From the NCBI RefSeq assembly GCF_018595685.2, contig NZ_CP092334.1, positions 648,001-712,000 on the forward strand: 64,000 nt of DNA, read 5' to 3'. Source of the stretch: Flavihumibacter rivuli (GTDB lineage: Bacteria; Bacteroidota; Bacteroidia; Chitinophagales; Chitinophagaceae). Under the pieces are notes generated by a model, which was given only the letters and a program-made list of their open reading frames with translations, ran no database searches and had not been told where the DNA came from. Below are positions 31,907-41,799 of the stretch, one piece after another. Both the position numbers and the translations under genes were made by a program. Each line of letters begins with the position of its first letter. The stretch's first letter is position 1.

Positions 31907-34309
31907 CTATACCAGTGCGATGTCCAACACCTGCTGCATGGTCTTCACATAATGGAAGGTCAGTCCCTTGATGAACTCAGGGTCGATCTCGGTGATGTCC
32001 TTCTCATTCTGCCAGCAAAGGATGATCTCTTTCAGGCCGGCCCTGCGGGCTGCCAATACCTTTTCCTTGATGCCACCTACCGGTAATACTTGTCCCCTCA
32101 GGGTGATCTCGCCGGTCATGGCCAGGTAGTTCTTGATCTTCCTTCCGGTAAAGGCCGAGGTCAGGGCCGTGAGCATGGTAATACCTGCGCTGGGACCATC
32201 TTTCGGCACCGCTCCTTCCGGTACGTGGATATGTACATTGGTCTTCTGGAATACCTCGGGGTCGATGCCCAGTTTACGGGCATTGGCCTGGATATAGGTG
32301 AGGGCCGTGGTGGCGCTTTCCTTCATCACATTGCCCAGGTTACCGGTCAGGCGCAGTTCCCCCTTGCCTTCACTCAGGGTGGTCTCGATAAAGAGGATAT
32401 CCCCGCCCACATAGGTCCAGGCCAGTCCTACCGCCACACCGGGCATATTGGCGGATTTATAGATCTCGTTGCTGTACCTCGCCTTGCCCAGGATCCTTTC
32501 CACATCTTCCACGGTGAGGGTGGGCTTGACCTTACCATGGATGGCATAGTCCTTGGCCATGGACCGCATGATGGCGGCCAGCTGCCTGTCCAGTTCACGC
32601 ACCCCGCTTTCCCGGGTATAATCCTCGATCACTTTCTGCAATACCTTATCGCTCATCCTGACACTCACCTTGGCGAGGCCATGGGCTTCCTTCTGCTTGG
32701 GCACCAGGTGGCGTTTCGCGATCTCCACTTTCTCTTCCACGGCATAGCCGCTGAGGTCGATGATCTCGAGCCTGTCGCGCAGTGCAGGCTGGATGGTATT
32801 GATATCATTGGCGGTAGCAATGAACAGGACCTTGCTCAGGTCATATTCCAGCTCCAGGTAATTGTCGTAGAAGGAATGGTTCTGCTCGGGGTCCAGCACT
32901 TCCAGCAGGGCAGAGGAGGGGTCGCCCCTGTGGTCGGCACCTACCTTATCGATCTCGTCCAGGATCATGACCGGGTTGGAGGATTTTACCTTGCGGATGG
33001 ACTGGAGGATGCGGCCGGGCATGGCACCGATATAGGTCTTGCGGTGGCCGCGGATCTCACTCTCATCATGCAGGCCGCCCAGGCTCAGGCGGACATATTT
33101 CCGGCCGATGGCGCTGGCGATGCTGCGGCCAAGCGATGTCTTACCAATACCGGGAGGACCCACAAAGCAAAGGATAGGGCTCTTCATGTCACCCTTCAAC
33201 TTCAATACCGCCAGGTATTCCAGGATGCGCTCCTTGATCTTGGCCATGCCATAGTGATCCTTATCCAACACATCTTTCGCATGACCCAGGTCGTAAGAGT
33301 CTTCGGTATATTCTTCCCAGGGCAGGTCCAGCATCAGGTCGAGGTGGTTGTACACCACGGAATAGTCCGGCGTGCTGGGATGCATGCGTTCCAGTTTCTC
33401 GATGCCTTTCTGGAACATGTCCTTCGCGGCCTGTGACCATTTCTTGTTCTCGGCCTTTTTCTGCATTTCTTTCAGCTCCCGCTCATTGGTGTCGCCACCC
33501 AGTTCTTCCTTGATGCTCTTCATCTGCTGCTGAAGGAAGTATTCGCGCTGCTGCTTGTCCAATTCCGTCTTGGTCTTGGCCGTAAGCTTGTTCTTCAGTT
33601 CGGCAAACTGCAGTTCGCGCTGCAGGTGCTGCATCAGCAGGTCGGCCCTTTCCTTGATATCATTCAGTTCCAGCAGCTTCTGCTTTTCACCGAGTTCGGT
33701 GTTCAGGTTGCTGGAAACAAAATTGATGAGGAAGGCAGGCTTCTCAATATTCTTGAGGATAATGGAAGCTTCTGCAGGAAGGTTGGGCGACAGCTGGATG
33801 ATCTGGGTCGCGATATCCTTGATGTTAGCTACATAGGCTTCGAAGTCTTCATCGGTCGGTGGTTCCGCTTCTTCCAGCAACTGCACTTTGGCCCTGAAGA
33901 AGGGCTCTTCGCTGGTGAACTGGTCGAGCTTGAAGCGGCGCTTGCCCTGGATGATGACTGTGGTGCCGCCATCGGGCATCTTGATCAGCTTGATGATCTT
34001 GGCCACGGAGCCAATGGCTTCGAGGTCGGTGATGGTGGGGTCTTCCACATTGCTGTCCTTCTGGGCCACTACGCCAACCAGCTTATTGGCCTTATAGGCT
34101 TCATTCACGGCCTTGATGCTTTTGTCGCGGCCAACGGTTATGGGCAATACCACCCCGGGGAACAATACGGTATTCCTCAGGGGCAGTATGGGAAGGTCAG
34201 TGGGTATGTCCAGGTCCTGGCTATCATCGGCTTCATGTTCATTCAGGGGAATGATGGGGATAAAGTCCATTTCGTCCTCAGGGCTCATTAAAAACTTCGA
34301 TCGGTTCAT
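31907..34309 (-). CDS. lon: ATP-dependent protease Lon
   Basis: This 800-residue Lon protease degrades misfolded and short-lived regulatory proteins in the cytosol. The N-terminal LON substrate-binding domain ([14 protein letters not shown]) is followed by a coiled coil and an AAA+ module with Walker [10 protein letters not shown] at about 381-389. The protease domain has the catalytic Ser in [11 protein letters not shown] near 705 and Lys in [14 protein letters not shown] near 748. ATG at 34309 (MNRSKFLMS) is chosen over the farther 34405, which would run into the upstream intergenic region. Confidence 0.97.
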   Translation of the reverse strand: MNRSKFLMSPEDEMDFIPIIPLNEHEADDSQDLDIPTDLPILPLRNTVLFPGVVLPITVGRDKSIKAVNEAYKANKLVGVVAQKDSNVEDPTITDLEAIGSVAKIIKLIKMPDGGTTVIIQGKRRFKLDQFTSEEPFFRAKVQLLEEAEPPTDEDFEAYVANIKDIATQIIQLSPNLPAEASIILKNIEKPAFLINFVSSNLNTELGEKQKLLELNDIKERADLLMQHLQRELQFAELKNKLTAKTKTELDKQQREYFLQQQMKSIKEELGGDTNERELKEMQKKAENKKWSQAAKDMFQKGIEKLERMHPSTPDYSVVYNHLDLMLDLPWEEYTEDSYDLGHAKDVLDKDHYGMAKIKERILEYLAVLKLKGDMKSPILCFVGPPGIGKTSLGRSIASAIGRKYVRLSLGGLHDESEIRGHRKTYIGAMPGRILQSIRKVKSSNPVMILDEIDKVGADHRGDPSSALLEVLDPEQNHSFYDNYLELEYDLSKVLFIATANDINTIQPALRDRLEIIDLSGYAVEEKVEIAKRHLVPKQKEAHGLAKVSVRMSDKVLQKVIEDYTRESGVRELDRQLAAIMRSMAKDYAIHGKVKPTLTVEDVERILGKARYSNEIYKSANMPGVAVGLAWTYVGGDILFIETTLSEGKGELRLTGNLGNVMKESATTALTYIQANARKLGIDPEVFQKTNVHIHVPEGAVPKDGPSAGITMLTALTSAFTGRKIKNYLAMTGEITLRGQVLPVGGIKEKVLAARRAGLKEIILCWQNEKDITEIDPEFIKGLTFHYVKTMQQVLDIALV

Positions 34310-34487
34310 AATCATCTGTTGATATGACAAAATAACACTTCCAGCTGGCAAAATTGTTCCGGCAGGGTGGAAGGGTATATGGTCAAGTATGATGCCACCT
34401 GTCAAAATCTACCTGAATTGGCGGAAAAGGGTTCTTAAAAATGACATATAGTTAAGGAAGGGGCTATCGGGGGCAATGGTCATTCCT

Positions 34488-34495
34488 TATATTTG
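34488..34495 (+). promoter_or_regulatory. Bacteroidota-type -7 element (TATATTTG)
   Basis: TAnnTTTG match at 38 bases before the ATG of the purine nucleoside phosphorylase gene. It lies between the divergent lon and punA genes. Confidence 0.65.
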
Positions 34496-34532
34496 CGCCC
34501 CGCCATTGTGCGTAATTATTAAACTTCTTACC

Positions 34533-35354
34533 ATGACAGCCTTGATGACCAGATTACAGGAGACCACCGCTTATATCCAGTCGCGTTATGCCGGACGCCC
34601 CGAAGTGGGTATCGTCCTGGGTTCGGGGCTCGGTAACCTGGTGGCCGACATGAAAGTGGAGCTGGAGATCCCTTATGCCGAGATCCCCCATTTCCCTGTG
34701 TCTACTGTAGAAGGGCATTCCGGTAAATTGCTGCTGGGACAGCTGGGAGGGAAGACCGTTGTGGCCATGGCCGGACGCTTCCACTTCTATGAAGGCTATG
34801 CGGCCAGTGAAGTGGCTTATCCCATCAGGGTGATGAAGCAATTGGGCGTAGGGACCCTGCTGATCAGTAATGCGGCCGGTGGGATGAACCCCGACTTCAA
34901 AGTGGGTGACCTGATGATCATCCGCGACCATATCAGTTTCTTTACCGTGAACCCACTGATCGGCAAGAACGAAGATGCGCTGGGTCCGCGTTTCCCCGAT
35001 ATGAGCGAGCCTTACAGCAAGTCGCTGATCAAGAAGGCCAAAGCTATCGCCAGGGCCATGGATATTGAAGTGCACAAGGGCGTTTATGCCGGTGTGACAG
35101 GCCCAACCTTCGAGACCCGAGCCGAATACAAGTTATTGCACATCCTGGGTGCGGATGCGGTAGGCATGAGCACCGTACAGGAAGTGATCGTTGCCCGCCA
35201 TATGGATATGGAGGTCTTCGCGATCAGCGTGATCACCGACCTCGGCATCCGGGAGGAAGAGAATGTGATCACCCATGAGGAAGTGCTGGAAGCCGCACGC
35301 AACGCGGAACCCAAGCTGACCGCCATTTTCCGTCAACTGATCGCCGAGATCTGA
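34533..35354 (+). CDS. punA: Purine nucleoside phosphorylase
   Basis: This 273-residue trimeric-type PNP performs phosphorolysis of purine nucleosides for salvage. Conserved signatures are VLGSGLGNL (phosphate loop), MAGRFHFYEGY, ISNAAGGMNPDFKVGDLMII, GPTFETRAEY and MSTVQEVIVARH. The start at 34533 gives a standard N-terminus; an earlier frame from 34476 would overlap the promoter element. It is followed after 29 bases by a porin gene, possibly in one transcript. Confidence 0.93.
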   Translation: MTALMTRLQETTAYIQSRYAGRPEVGIVLGSGLGNLVADMKVELEIPYAEIPHFPVSTVEGHSGKLLLGQLGGKTVVAMAGRFHFYEGYAASEVAYPIRVMKQLGVGTLLISNAAGGMNPDFKVGDLMIIRDHISFFTVNPLIGKNEDALGPRFPDMSEPYSKSLIKKAKAIARAMDIEVHKGVYAGVTGPTFETRAEYKLLHILGADAVGMSTVQEVIVARHMDMEVFAISVITDLGIREEENVITHEEVLEAARNAEPKLTAIFRQLIAEI

Positions 35355-35383
35355 TTCCTGCAGCTTAATATCCATACGCATTG

Positions 35384-37396
35384 TTGAAGAAAATCGTTTA
35401 TATATCCCTGTTAGGACTGCTAGGATGGACGGCTACTGCCCTGGGGCAGAACCCGCTGGGCAGGATTCCTGGTGCCGGCGGCTTCAGGCCATCGGGTTCC
35501 GGTGGTCAGGATAGCCTGAGGAAGAGGGACAATAATGAAGATTCCATTACGATCCGCTTTCGGACCCTGGATACCTCAAGGTTAAACATGATGGATTCTT
35601 CCATCAGGGATTTCCGCGTACGCTGGCCGATACCCGTCGATTATATGAACCTCGGGAATTTTGGTGCCGCTTCCCGATCCTATGGTTTCCAGCCCATCAT
35701 GAAAAGCGGTTGGGATCCCGGTTTCCATGCTTTCGACGTCTATAAGCTGAGAATGGACAAGGTGAAGTTCTACCAGACGACCAGGCCCTATTCTGAGCTG
35801 GGCTATATGCTGGGAAGCCGGGCGGAACAGGTGATCCACCTGATGCATACGCAGAACGTGAGGCCCAACTGGAATTTCGCGTTCCAGTTCAACCTCTTCA
35901 ATGCACCCGGGCATTTCAAGAACCAGAACACCAACCACAACCGCTACCTCTTCAATACGAATTATAATTCTAAGAACAGGAGGTACAACCTCTACTTTGT
36001 GGCACTGGGCAATAAGATGCAGGCCAATGAGAATGGCGGTATGCTGGATGACCAGGACTATCTCGGAAATACCACCGTTTTCAAGGAAAGGACCACCATC
36101 CCGGTGCAGTTGGGCAACTATGTGCCAACCAGCCAGAGTTTCCTGAACAGTACCCTGAACACGGGCAACAGGCAAAAGGAATGGAGCTTCCTCCTTCGGC
36201 AGCAATATGACCTGGGCAAGAAGGATTCTATCGTTACGGACTCAACGGTCATCCCCCTGTTCTATCCGCGATTCCGGATGGAGTATACGGTGCAGTACAA
36301 TACCTATCATTACCAATTCCTGGATTCCAATCCGGATACCCTCTTCTACAGGAGGCATTATGATTTTGCTGCCACCCCGGCCGATACCTTCCGGATCGAT
36401 GAAAGATGGTCAGAGGTGGTGAATGATTTCTCCATTTACAGTTTCCCGGAGGCAAAGAATCCCCAGCAGTTCCTGAAGGCTGGTATTGCCCTGCAAAACC
36501 TGAAAGGTAAGTTTGACGATGGGGAGCGGACCTATTATAACCTCTTTGCCCATGGGGAGTACCGCAACCGCTCCCGCAACCAGAAATGGGATATCGAAGC
36601 GGTTGGTAAGCTCTACATAAATGGATTGAACAGTGGCGACTATGATGTATTGGCGAGCGTGAAGCGACTGTTGAGCAAGAAGCTGGGGTATATCGCTGCC
36701 GGTATCCAGAATGTGAACCGGACGCCTTCCTTTGTTTTCAATAGTGCTTCCTCTTATAGTTTCGGGCCACAACCCTCCCTCAACAAGGAAAATATCACCA
36801 GGATCTTTGGCCTCCTGGAAAATGGCCCGAAAGCCTGGAGGTTATCGGCAAGTTATTTCCTGGTGAGCAATCTGGCCTATTTCAGGGATTACTATAAGGC
36901 AGGCCAGGAGTCGGGCCTTTTCAATGTACTGCAGATCAGTGGTGACAAAACCTTCAGGTTGAGCAAGCATTGGCACTGGCATTTGTTGGTGCAGTACAAC
37001 CAGTTGCTGGGAAATGGACCGGTTAATATTCCTTCCCTGTTTACGTTCAACCGCATTGCCTATGAAGGCAACCTTGGCTTCAAGAACCTGAACCTGGTAA
37101 CCGGTTTCGAAGTGAAATACCATACTGCCTATAAGGCGGATAACTATTCCCCTTTACAGAGCCAGTTCTTCTACCAGGATGAACAAACCATCAAGATGAA
37201 ATTCCCGGAGATCGCGGGATTCCTGAACTTCAGGATCAGGTCCTTCACCACATTTGTAAGGGCCGAGAACCTCAATACCATGCAATTCGGTGGGGCAGGG
37301 GGATTTGGCTTTTACAACAACAATATGGCGGCACCCAATTATGCCTACCCTGGTTTCATCTTCCGCCTGGGCATTTTCTGGGGATTTGTTAATTAA
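35384..37396 (+). CDS. Putative porin (Porin_10-type outer-membrane protein)
   Basis: This protein of about 670 residues has a signal peptide (KKIVYISLLGLLGWTATALGQ). A Gly/Ser-rich linker leads to a long array of beta strands ending in IFRLGIFWGFVN. The PVDYMNLGNFGAASRSY and RPYSELGYMLGSRAEQ segments are typical of the 'putative porin' family of Bacteroidota. No ATG is present; TTG at 35384 (MKKIVYI) is the most likely start, with TTG at 35381 an alternative. The substrate is unknown. Confidence 0.85.
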   Translation: MKKIVYISLLGLLGWTATALGQNPLGRIPGAGGFRPSGSGGQDSLRKRDNNEDSITIRFRTLDTSRLNMMDSSIRDFRVRWPIPVDYMNLGNFGAASRSYGFQPIMKSGWDPGFHAFDVYKLRMDKVKFYQTTRPYSELGYMLGSRAEQVIHLMHTQNVRPNWNFAFQFNLFNAPGHFKNQNTNHNRYLFNTNYNSKNRRYNLYFVALGNKMQANENGGMLDDQDYLGNTTVFKERTTIPVQLGNYVPTSQSFLNSTLNTGNRQKEWSFLLRQQYDLGKKDSIVTDSTVIPLFYPRFRMEYTVQYNTYHYQFLDSNPDTLFYRRHYDFAATPADTFRIDERWSEVVNDFSIYSFPEAKNPQQFLKAGIALQNLKGKFDDGERTYYNLFAHGEYRNRSRNQKWDIEAVGKLYINGLNSGDYDVLASVKRLLSKKLGYIAAGIQNVNRTPSFVFNSASSYSFGPQPSLNKENITRIFGLLENGPKAWRLSASYFLVSNLAYFRDYYKAGQESGLFNVLQISGDKTFRLSKHWHWHLLVQYNQLLGNGPVNIPSLFTFNRIAYEGNLGFKNLNLVTGFEVKYHTAYKADNYSPLQSQFFYQDEQTIKMKFPEIAGFLNFRIRSFTTFVRAENLNTMQFGGAGGFGFYNNNMAAPNYAYPGFIFRLGIFWGFVN

Positions 37397-37444
37397 AATT
37401 GTAGCATTTAACAGTTAGGTGCTTTGAAATCTGTAAATCTGGAG

Positions 37445-37452
37445 TAGTTTTG
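37445..37452 (+). promoter_or_regulatory. Bacteroidota-type -7 element (TAGTTTTG)
   Basis: TAnnTTTG match ending at 37452, six bases before the GTG start proposed for the next gene. The transcript would therefore be nearly leaderless. It would drive the metal-handling run to 40490. Confidence 0.6.
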
Positions 37453-37457
37453 TGGCA

Positions 37458-37859
37458 GTGAAAAAATACCTGGCCATATCGCTAGCTTTTCTTTACCTCC
37501 TGGTCTCCAGTGGATTGTTGCTGGAAGTGCACCATTGCATGGGAAAGATAGCAGATGCTGCCCTGACCATCCTGCCCTCTGATGAGGACCAGTGTGGCAA
37601 GTGTGGCATGGATAAGGACGACAAGGAAAATCACTGCTGCAAGGATGAATACAAGCTGGTAAAAGTCTCCAGCGACCAGAAGCCCTCAGCGGGCCAGGTG
37701 CTGGTGAATGCACCCGCGGCCATTGAGTTGTCACTGGTTTGGCCTGCTGACTATGTTCCGGAAATGGTGGAACAGGTACTGGTGGCCAACAGGGCGCATG
37801 CCCCGCCTTTCCCGGGCGACCCATCCTATAGCCAGCTCTATTGTGTTTTCAGGATTTGA
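37458..37859 (+). CDS. HYC_CC_PP-family Cys-rich protein
   Basis: This 133-residue protein has an N-terminal hydrophobic signal (KKYLAISLAFLYLLVSSG). It carries the family marks HHCMGK at about 26-31, a DQCGKCGMDKDD segment, HCCKDEY at about 59-65 and HAPPFPG near the C-terminus. The family has no proven function but is often next to HMA and copper genes, as here. The Cys/His groups suggest metal binding in the periplasm. Start GTG at 37458; an upstream GTG at 37452 overlaps the promoter element. Confidence 0.82.
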   Translation: MKKYLAISLAFLYLLVSSGLLLEVHHCMGKIADAALTILPSDEDQCGKCGMDKDDKENHCCKDEYKLVKVSSDQKPSAGQVLVNAPAAIELSLVWPADYVPEMVEQVLVANRAHAPPFPGDPSYSQLYCVFRI

Positions 37860-37954
37860 TACCATTCGAATGAAGGACGCCAGTCCTTTAACCACTTTGC
37901 CTTTGGGCGAAGTCCCTTCTGTTCAATCATTCGAATCATCATCAAACTACAATC

Positions 37955-38569
37955 ATGAAAACAGTATCATTCGCTTTTAGCGTATTATTCGTATTGGTTT
38001 CCACTTTTTCTTTTGCCCAGAAATCTACCACTAAAGAGACCGTAAAGGTTTGGGGTGAATGTGGCATGTGCAAGAAGACCATTGAAGGTGCCGCCAAAAA
38101 GGCCGGTGCAACCGCCGCTTCCTGGAATGAGGAGACCAAGCAGCTCGACATCACTTACAACGCCAAGAATACCAGCAACGATAAGATCCAGCAGGCCATT
38201 GCAGCCGCTGGTTATGATACCGAGAAGTTCACAGCCGATGATAAGGCCTATGAAAACCTGCATGAATGCTGCAAGTATGACCGTAAGGCCGCTGCTGCAG
38301 CGGCAGATGCGAAGGCCTCCTGCTGTAAGGACGGACAGTGCAAGGATTGCGCTTGTTGCAAGGACGGTAAATGCACCAAGGGTGGTGACTGCTGTAAGGA
38401 TGCTGCCTGCTGCAAAGATGGAAAATGCAGCAAGGATGGTGACTGCTGCAAGAACGGTCAACATGCCAAGGATGGTAAGGCCTGCTGCAGCCATGAAGCC
38501 TGTGGTAAGGATGCAGCCGCCTGCAAGGAAAAAGGATGCTGCAAGGATGCCGCTTGTTGCAAGTCATAA
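37955..38569 (+). CDS. HMA-domain protein with metallothionein-like Cys-rich tail
   Basis: This 204-residue protein has a signal peptide (about 21 residues) and a heavy-metal-associated domain at about 28-95 with the GECGMCKKT metal site. A tail of about 100 residues follows with 24 Cys, mostly as repeats of CCKDGxC, DCC and ACC, rich in Lys and Asp. The first half is of the copper-chaperone type. The tail looks like a bacterial metallothionein made by tandem repeats. Both would bind Cu(I) or similar soft metals in the periplasm. The neighbours (HYC_CC_PP protein, second HMA protein, thioredoxin) fit metal handling. Confidence 0.85.
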   Translation: MKTVSFAFSVLFVLVSTFSFAQKSTTKETVKVWGECGMCKKTIEGAAKKAGATAASWNEETKQLDITYNAKNTSNDKIQQAIAAAGYDTEKFTADDKAYENLHECCKYDRKAAAAAADAKASCCKDGQCKDCACCKDGKCTKGGDCCKDAACCKDGKCSKDGDCCKNGQHAKDGKACCSHEACGKDAAACKEKGCCKDAACCKS

Positions 38570-38592
38570 TTATTTAACCCAGTAGTACAAGT

Positions 38593-39138
38593 ATGAAAAA
38601 GATAGTTGTTTTGATCGCCATCTTGGTGATGGGAGTGGGCGCGTACGCCAATTTCACGAAAGCTACATTGCAGGCGAGTGGCCTCACCTGCGCCATGTGT
38701 ACCAAGGCCATTAATAAGTCATTGGAGAAATTGCCATTTGTTGCGGCGGTTACCGTTGATATCAAGACCTCCTCATTCGGGATCAATTTTAAGGAAGGGG
38801 TGCCGGTGGATATCGATGCAGTGCGCAAGGCCGTGGAAGATGCCGGTTTCTCAGTTGCCAAACTGCAACTGACCGGAAAGTTCAACCAGGTTGCCGTTAA
38901 GAACGATGCACATTTCACCATTGATGGTAAGGTTTACCATTTCCTGGCTGTAAAGTCGCAGGTGCTGGATGGAGAGCAAACCATCACGGTAGTAGACAAG
39001 AATTTCCTGACCGCAAAGGAGTTCAAGAAGTATAGCGGAGCCACCAAGATGGCCTGTGTGCAAACCGGTAAGGCCGGTGCGTGCTGCCAGAAAGATGGTA
39101 TTGCCGCCGAGACCAGGATCTTTCACGTAACCATTTAA
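38593..39138 (+). CDS. HMA-domain periplasmic protein
   Basis: This 181-residue protein has a signal peptide (MKKIVVLIAILVMGVGAYA). An HMA domain follows with GLTCAMCTKAI at about 30-40, and a C-terminal domain of about 80 residues contains KVYHFLAVKSQVLDG and a KAGACCQKD Cys pair. The Cys-x-x-Cys site binds Cu(I) or similar ions. The C-terminal part is not a standard HMA domain and may be a second metal site. It follows the previous gene by 23 bases. Confidence 0.85.
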   Translation: MKKIVVLIAILVMGVGAYANFTKATLQASGLTCAMCTKAINKSLEKLPFVAAVTVDIKTSSFGINFKEGVPVDIDAVRKAVEDAGFSVAKLQLTGKFNQVAVKNDAHFTIDGKVYHFLAVKSQVLDGEQTITVVDKNFLTAKEFKKYSGATKMACVQTGKAGACCQKDGIAAETRIFHVTI

Positions 39139-39187
39139 ATCTGTTAACCCCGGGTCCTGCCCCGGCAGGATCCGCTTTTTTCAGGAT

Positions 39188-39670
39188 ATGAAAAGACTTT
39201 TGTTGGCTGTTGTTTTCGCAATAGGTACCCTTTCTATCGCACATGCGCAACCGAAAATCGGCACCCAGGTCCCGGAGGTAAGTATACCCGACAAGGCCGG
39301 GGTGACGCAAAGCCTGTCTTCCCTGAAAGGCAAGGTGGTGCTGGTTGATTTCTGGGCCAGTTGGTGTGTGCCCTGCCGCAGGAGCAATAAGCAACTGGTG
39401 CCCATCTATGAACAGTATGGCAAGAAGGGCTTCGAGATCTATGGGATCAGCCTGGATGAGGATAAGCAGGCCTGGCAAAAAGCGGTAGCCGCTGATAAGA
39501 TCAGCTGGCTGCAGGTGAATGAGCCCGGCGGCTGGAATACCCCCACGGCTGTGGCCTGGAATATCGAGCAATTGCCTAGTTCCTTCCTGGTGGATAAGCA
39601 AGGCAGGGTGGTATCTATTGATCCAACCCCGGCAGAGTTGGAAAAATACCTGAAAGAAGCACTACAATAG
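39188..39670 (+). CDS. TlpA-type thioredoxin
   Basis: This 160-residue periplasmic redoxin has a signal peptide ending AHAQ. The thioredoxin fold has the active site WCVPC at about residues 59-63 and the cis-Pro region LPSSFLVDKQGRV near 132-144. TlpA proteins reduce disulfides in exported proteins. In this operon it would keep the Cys-rich metal-binding proteins reduced. Confidence 0.9.
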   Translation: MKRLLLAVVFAIGTLSIAHAQPKIGTQVPEVSIPDKAGVTQSLSSLKGKVVLVDFWASWCVPCRRSNKQLVPIYEQYGKKGFEIYGISLDEDKQAWQKAVAADKISWLQVNEPGGWNTPTAVAWNIEQLPSSFLVDKQGRVVSIDPTPAELEKYLKEALQ

Positions 39671-39674
39671 TGAT

Positions 39675-40490
39675 ATGAAAAAGTATTTTATTGCCTTGTT
39701 TGCCATCCTGGCCGGATGGCAGGCAGGAGCACAGGAATTGTATGTGTTTTCGGACCCGGCCTCCAATGTGCCGGCCAAGTCGATCAGTGGGAAGCTCGCA
39801 GCAAGGTTTGCGAACAATAACCTGACCAGTGATATCAATCAGCGGTATATGGCCGAAGTGAATGTGGGCCTGAGCAAGTCCCTCATGTTCAGGGCAAGTA
39901 CCACCTTCTCTGATTTCTATTCTGCCAACCCCCGCTGGGAATCCTATAAGGGCTACCTGAAATGGCGTTTCCTTTCCAATGATGATATCCACAGCCATTT
40001 CCGCATGGCCGCCTTTGTGGATGGCTCTTATAGTGTGAATGACCTGGTATATGATGAGTTGAGCCTTGATGGAGATAACAGCGGTGTGCAGGCGGGTTTG
40101 ACCGCTACCCAGCTGGTGAATAAGCTGGCAGTCTCCGGAACCGTTAGTTACCTCAGGGCTTTCGACGAGAAGTTCAAGGGGGTACATGCCGATATGCATG
40201 GCAAGCAGGCATTGAATTATAGCCTGTCGGCCGGTTACCTGCTCTTCCCCAGGTCCTATTCCAATTACGACCAGGTAAACCTGAACCTTTATGTGGAAGT
40301 GCTGGGCATGACCGGTTGGGAGATGGGCCACAATGCGCTCGATATTGCCCCCGCGCTCCAGCTCATCTTCAAGAGCAATTCCAAGCTCAATATCGGCGGC
40401 CGCTTCCAGGCCGCGGGCAATATGAGCAGGATTGCCAATAATAATTTCTATATCAGCTTCGAGAGGACTTTCCTGAATGCGTTGAAGTGA
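39675..40490 (+). CDS. Outer-membrane protein of the metal-handling run
   Basis: This 271-residue protein has a signal peptide (MKKYFIALFAILAGWQAGAQ). A barrel of about twelve strands with alternating aromatic residues ends FYISFERTFLNALK. It follows the TlpA gene by four bases, so it is the last gene of the run beginning at 37458. The family is unknown to me; similar proteins accompany copper-resistance loci in Bacteroidota, which would fit, but the sequence does not prove it. Confidence 0.72.
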   Translation: MKKYFIALFAILAGWQAGAQELYVFSDPASNVPAKSISGKLAARFANNNLTSDINQRYMAEVNVGLSKSLMFRASTTFSDFYSANPRWESYKGYLKWRFLSNDDIHSHFRMAAFVDGSYSVNDLVYDELSLDGDNSGVQAGLTATQLVNKLAVSGTVSYLRAFDEKFKGVHADMHGKQALNYSLSAGYLLFPRSYSNYDQVNLNLYVEVLGMTGWEMGHNALDIAPALQLIFKSNSKLNIGGRFQAAGNMSRIANNNFYISFERTFLNALK

Positions 40491-40497
40491 TGTGAAA

Positions 40498-40592
40498 TAG
40501 GCTTTGCGTTCTCTGCGGTCCTTTGCGGACTTTGCGTTAGTTTTTGTAACGCAAAGTCCGCGAAGGTCACGCAAAGTGCGCAAAGGGAGTAA
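40498..40592. repeat. Palindromic intergenic repeat
   Basis: GCTTTGCGTTCTCTGCGGTCC and CTTTGCGGACTTTGCGTTAG pair with TAACGCAAAGTCCGCGAAGG and GCAAAGTGCGCAAAGG to form a long hairpin around TTTTTG. It is the same family as at 30578. It lies between genes reading in the same direction, so it may end the upstream metal operon. Confidence 0.8.
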
Positions 40593-40648
40593 TCCCCCTA
40601 ATTACACACTATTTCCCAGTTTCTAACGTTAATGACTTACCCAATACC

Positions 40649-41764
40649 ATGTCTATGAAGCGCCAATGGTTATTTTCTGCCCTTCTATTGCTTACCGTTT
40701 CGGCTCAGGCCCAACGGGTTGACCTCGATAAGTTCTCCTTTACGGTTGCTTACCGTAACCTTCCCCGGGTACCCATCGATACTTCTTACCATACCTTTAA
40801 TTTCCAGTTGGAAACCGGTCCCCTGATGAAGCTGGGCGTGAACAATGAACGTCCGGAAGAAAGTATGGAGATCGATGGCTGGAAAAGGGTGCAGGTAAAG
40901 GGGCATATTACCGTTGACCTGAAGATGGAAGACATCATGATCGTTGGCGCCAATGTGGAAGAACGGGTGGAAGAGATCAAGGACAAGACAGGAAAGGTTA
41001 CCGGCAAAAGGACCTGGTTCAGGCCGGTATTCACGTATACTTATGCCGGAAGGGTGCTGATCACCGACTACAAGGGGAACCAGTTGCAACAATACCAACT
41101 CGCCACCCGCAACCAGCAACAACAGCACCGCGGAACGGAATATTCTTCCAAGCTGGAAGCCATTGGCCTCACCCTTAATATGATCACCATTGGCACCCAG
41201 TTGAGCAAGGACCTCCTCTACAGGACCATCAATAACCTTTCCAATAACCTGTCTAACATGTATGGTTATTCGGAGATGCGGGTGAACGATTTTGTCTGGA
41301 TACTGGATAGCCGCAAACATGCAGAATACGACAAATTCCGCCGCAATTTTGCCATGGTAAAGGATGCCTTTTTCCGGATCACCCCGCATGAGCCGGTAAC
41401 GGCCATCAGGGAAGAACTCAAGCCTGCCATCGACTATTTTACCAAGCTGCCTAAGTACTACAGCGGGTCCGGAAAATCTGACCGCAAGATCAGGTATGCG
41501 GCGCATTTCCTGCTGGCCAAACTCTACTACTACCTTGATGATCCCGATAATGCTGCCAGGGAAGCGACCAACCTCGTGCTGAATGATTATGATGCGCGCG
41601 ATGGCCGTTACCTTGAATCAGTGGCCATAGGATTGAAAGAACAGTTTACCCTAACCAAGCGTACGACCAGGCATTTCCCCTGGGATGTCAACAGTTTCGA
41701 GCCACCCAACCTGGCCAAGTCTACCGCGCAAACCAATAGTACGTCAAAGCAGGGAAAAGAATAA
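40649..41764 (+). CDS. Secreted protein of unknown function
   Basis: This 371-residue protein has a signal peptide (KRQWLFSALLLLTVSAQAQ). A mixed domain follows with repeats of charged and aromatic patches (PLMKLGVNNERPEESMEID, TYTYAGRVLITDYKG). A helical C-terminal half (AHFLLAKLYYYLDDPDNAARE) resembles a TPR-like segment. A Lys/Gln-rich tail ends it. Start at 40649 or 40655. Function unknown. Confidence 0.72.
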   Translation: MSMKRQWLFSALLLLTVSAQAQRVDLDKFSFTVAYRNLPRVPIDTSYHTFNFQLETGPLMKLGVNNERPEESMEIDGWKRVQVKGHITVDLKMEDIMIVGANVEERVEEIKDKTGKVTGKRTWFRPVFTYTYAGRVLITDYKGNQLQQYQLATRNQQQQHRGTEYSSKLEAIGLTLNMITIGTQLSKDLLYRTINNLSNNLSNMYGYSEMRVNDFVWILDSRKHAEYDKFRRNFAMVKDAFFRITPHEPVTAIREELKPAIDYFTKLPKYYSGSGKSDRKIRYAAHFLLAKLYYYLDDPDNAAREATNLVLNDYDARDGRYLESVAIGLKEQFTLTKRTTRHFPWDVNSFEPPNLAKSTAQTNSTSKQGKE

Positions 41765-41799
41765 GCCCGATGTGCTATATTCGGTGATAAGCTTTTTGC

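Noticed and set aside
32090..33436. Long plus-strand frame opposite lon (448 codons)
   Set aside because: It is the antisense shadow of a well-conserved Lon protease, common in GC-richer genes, and looks like no known protein.
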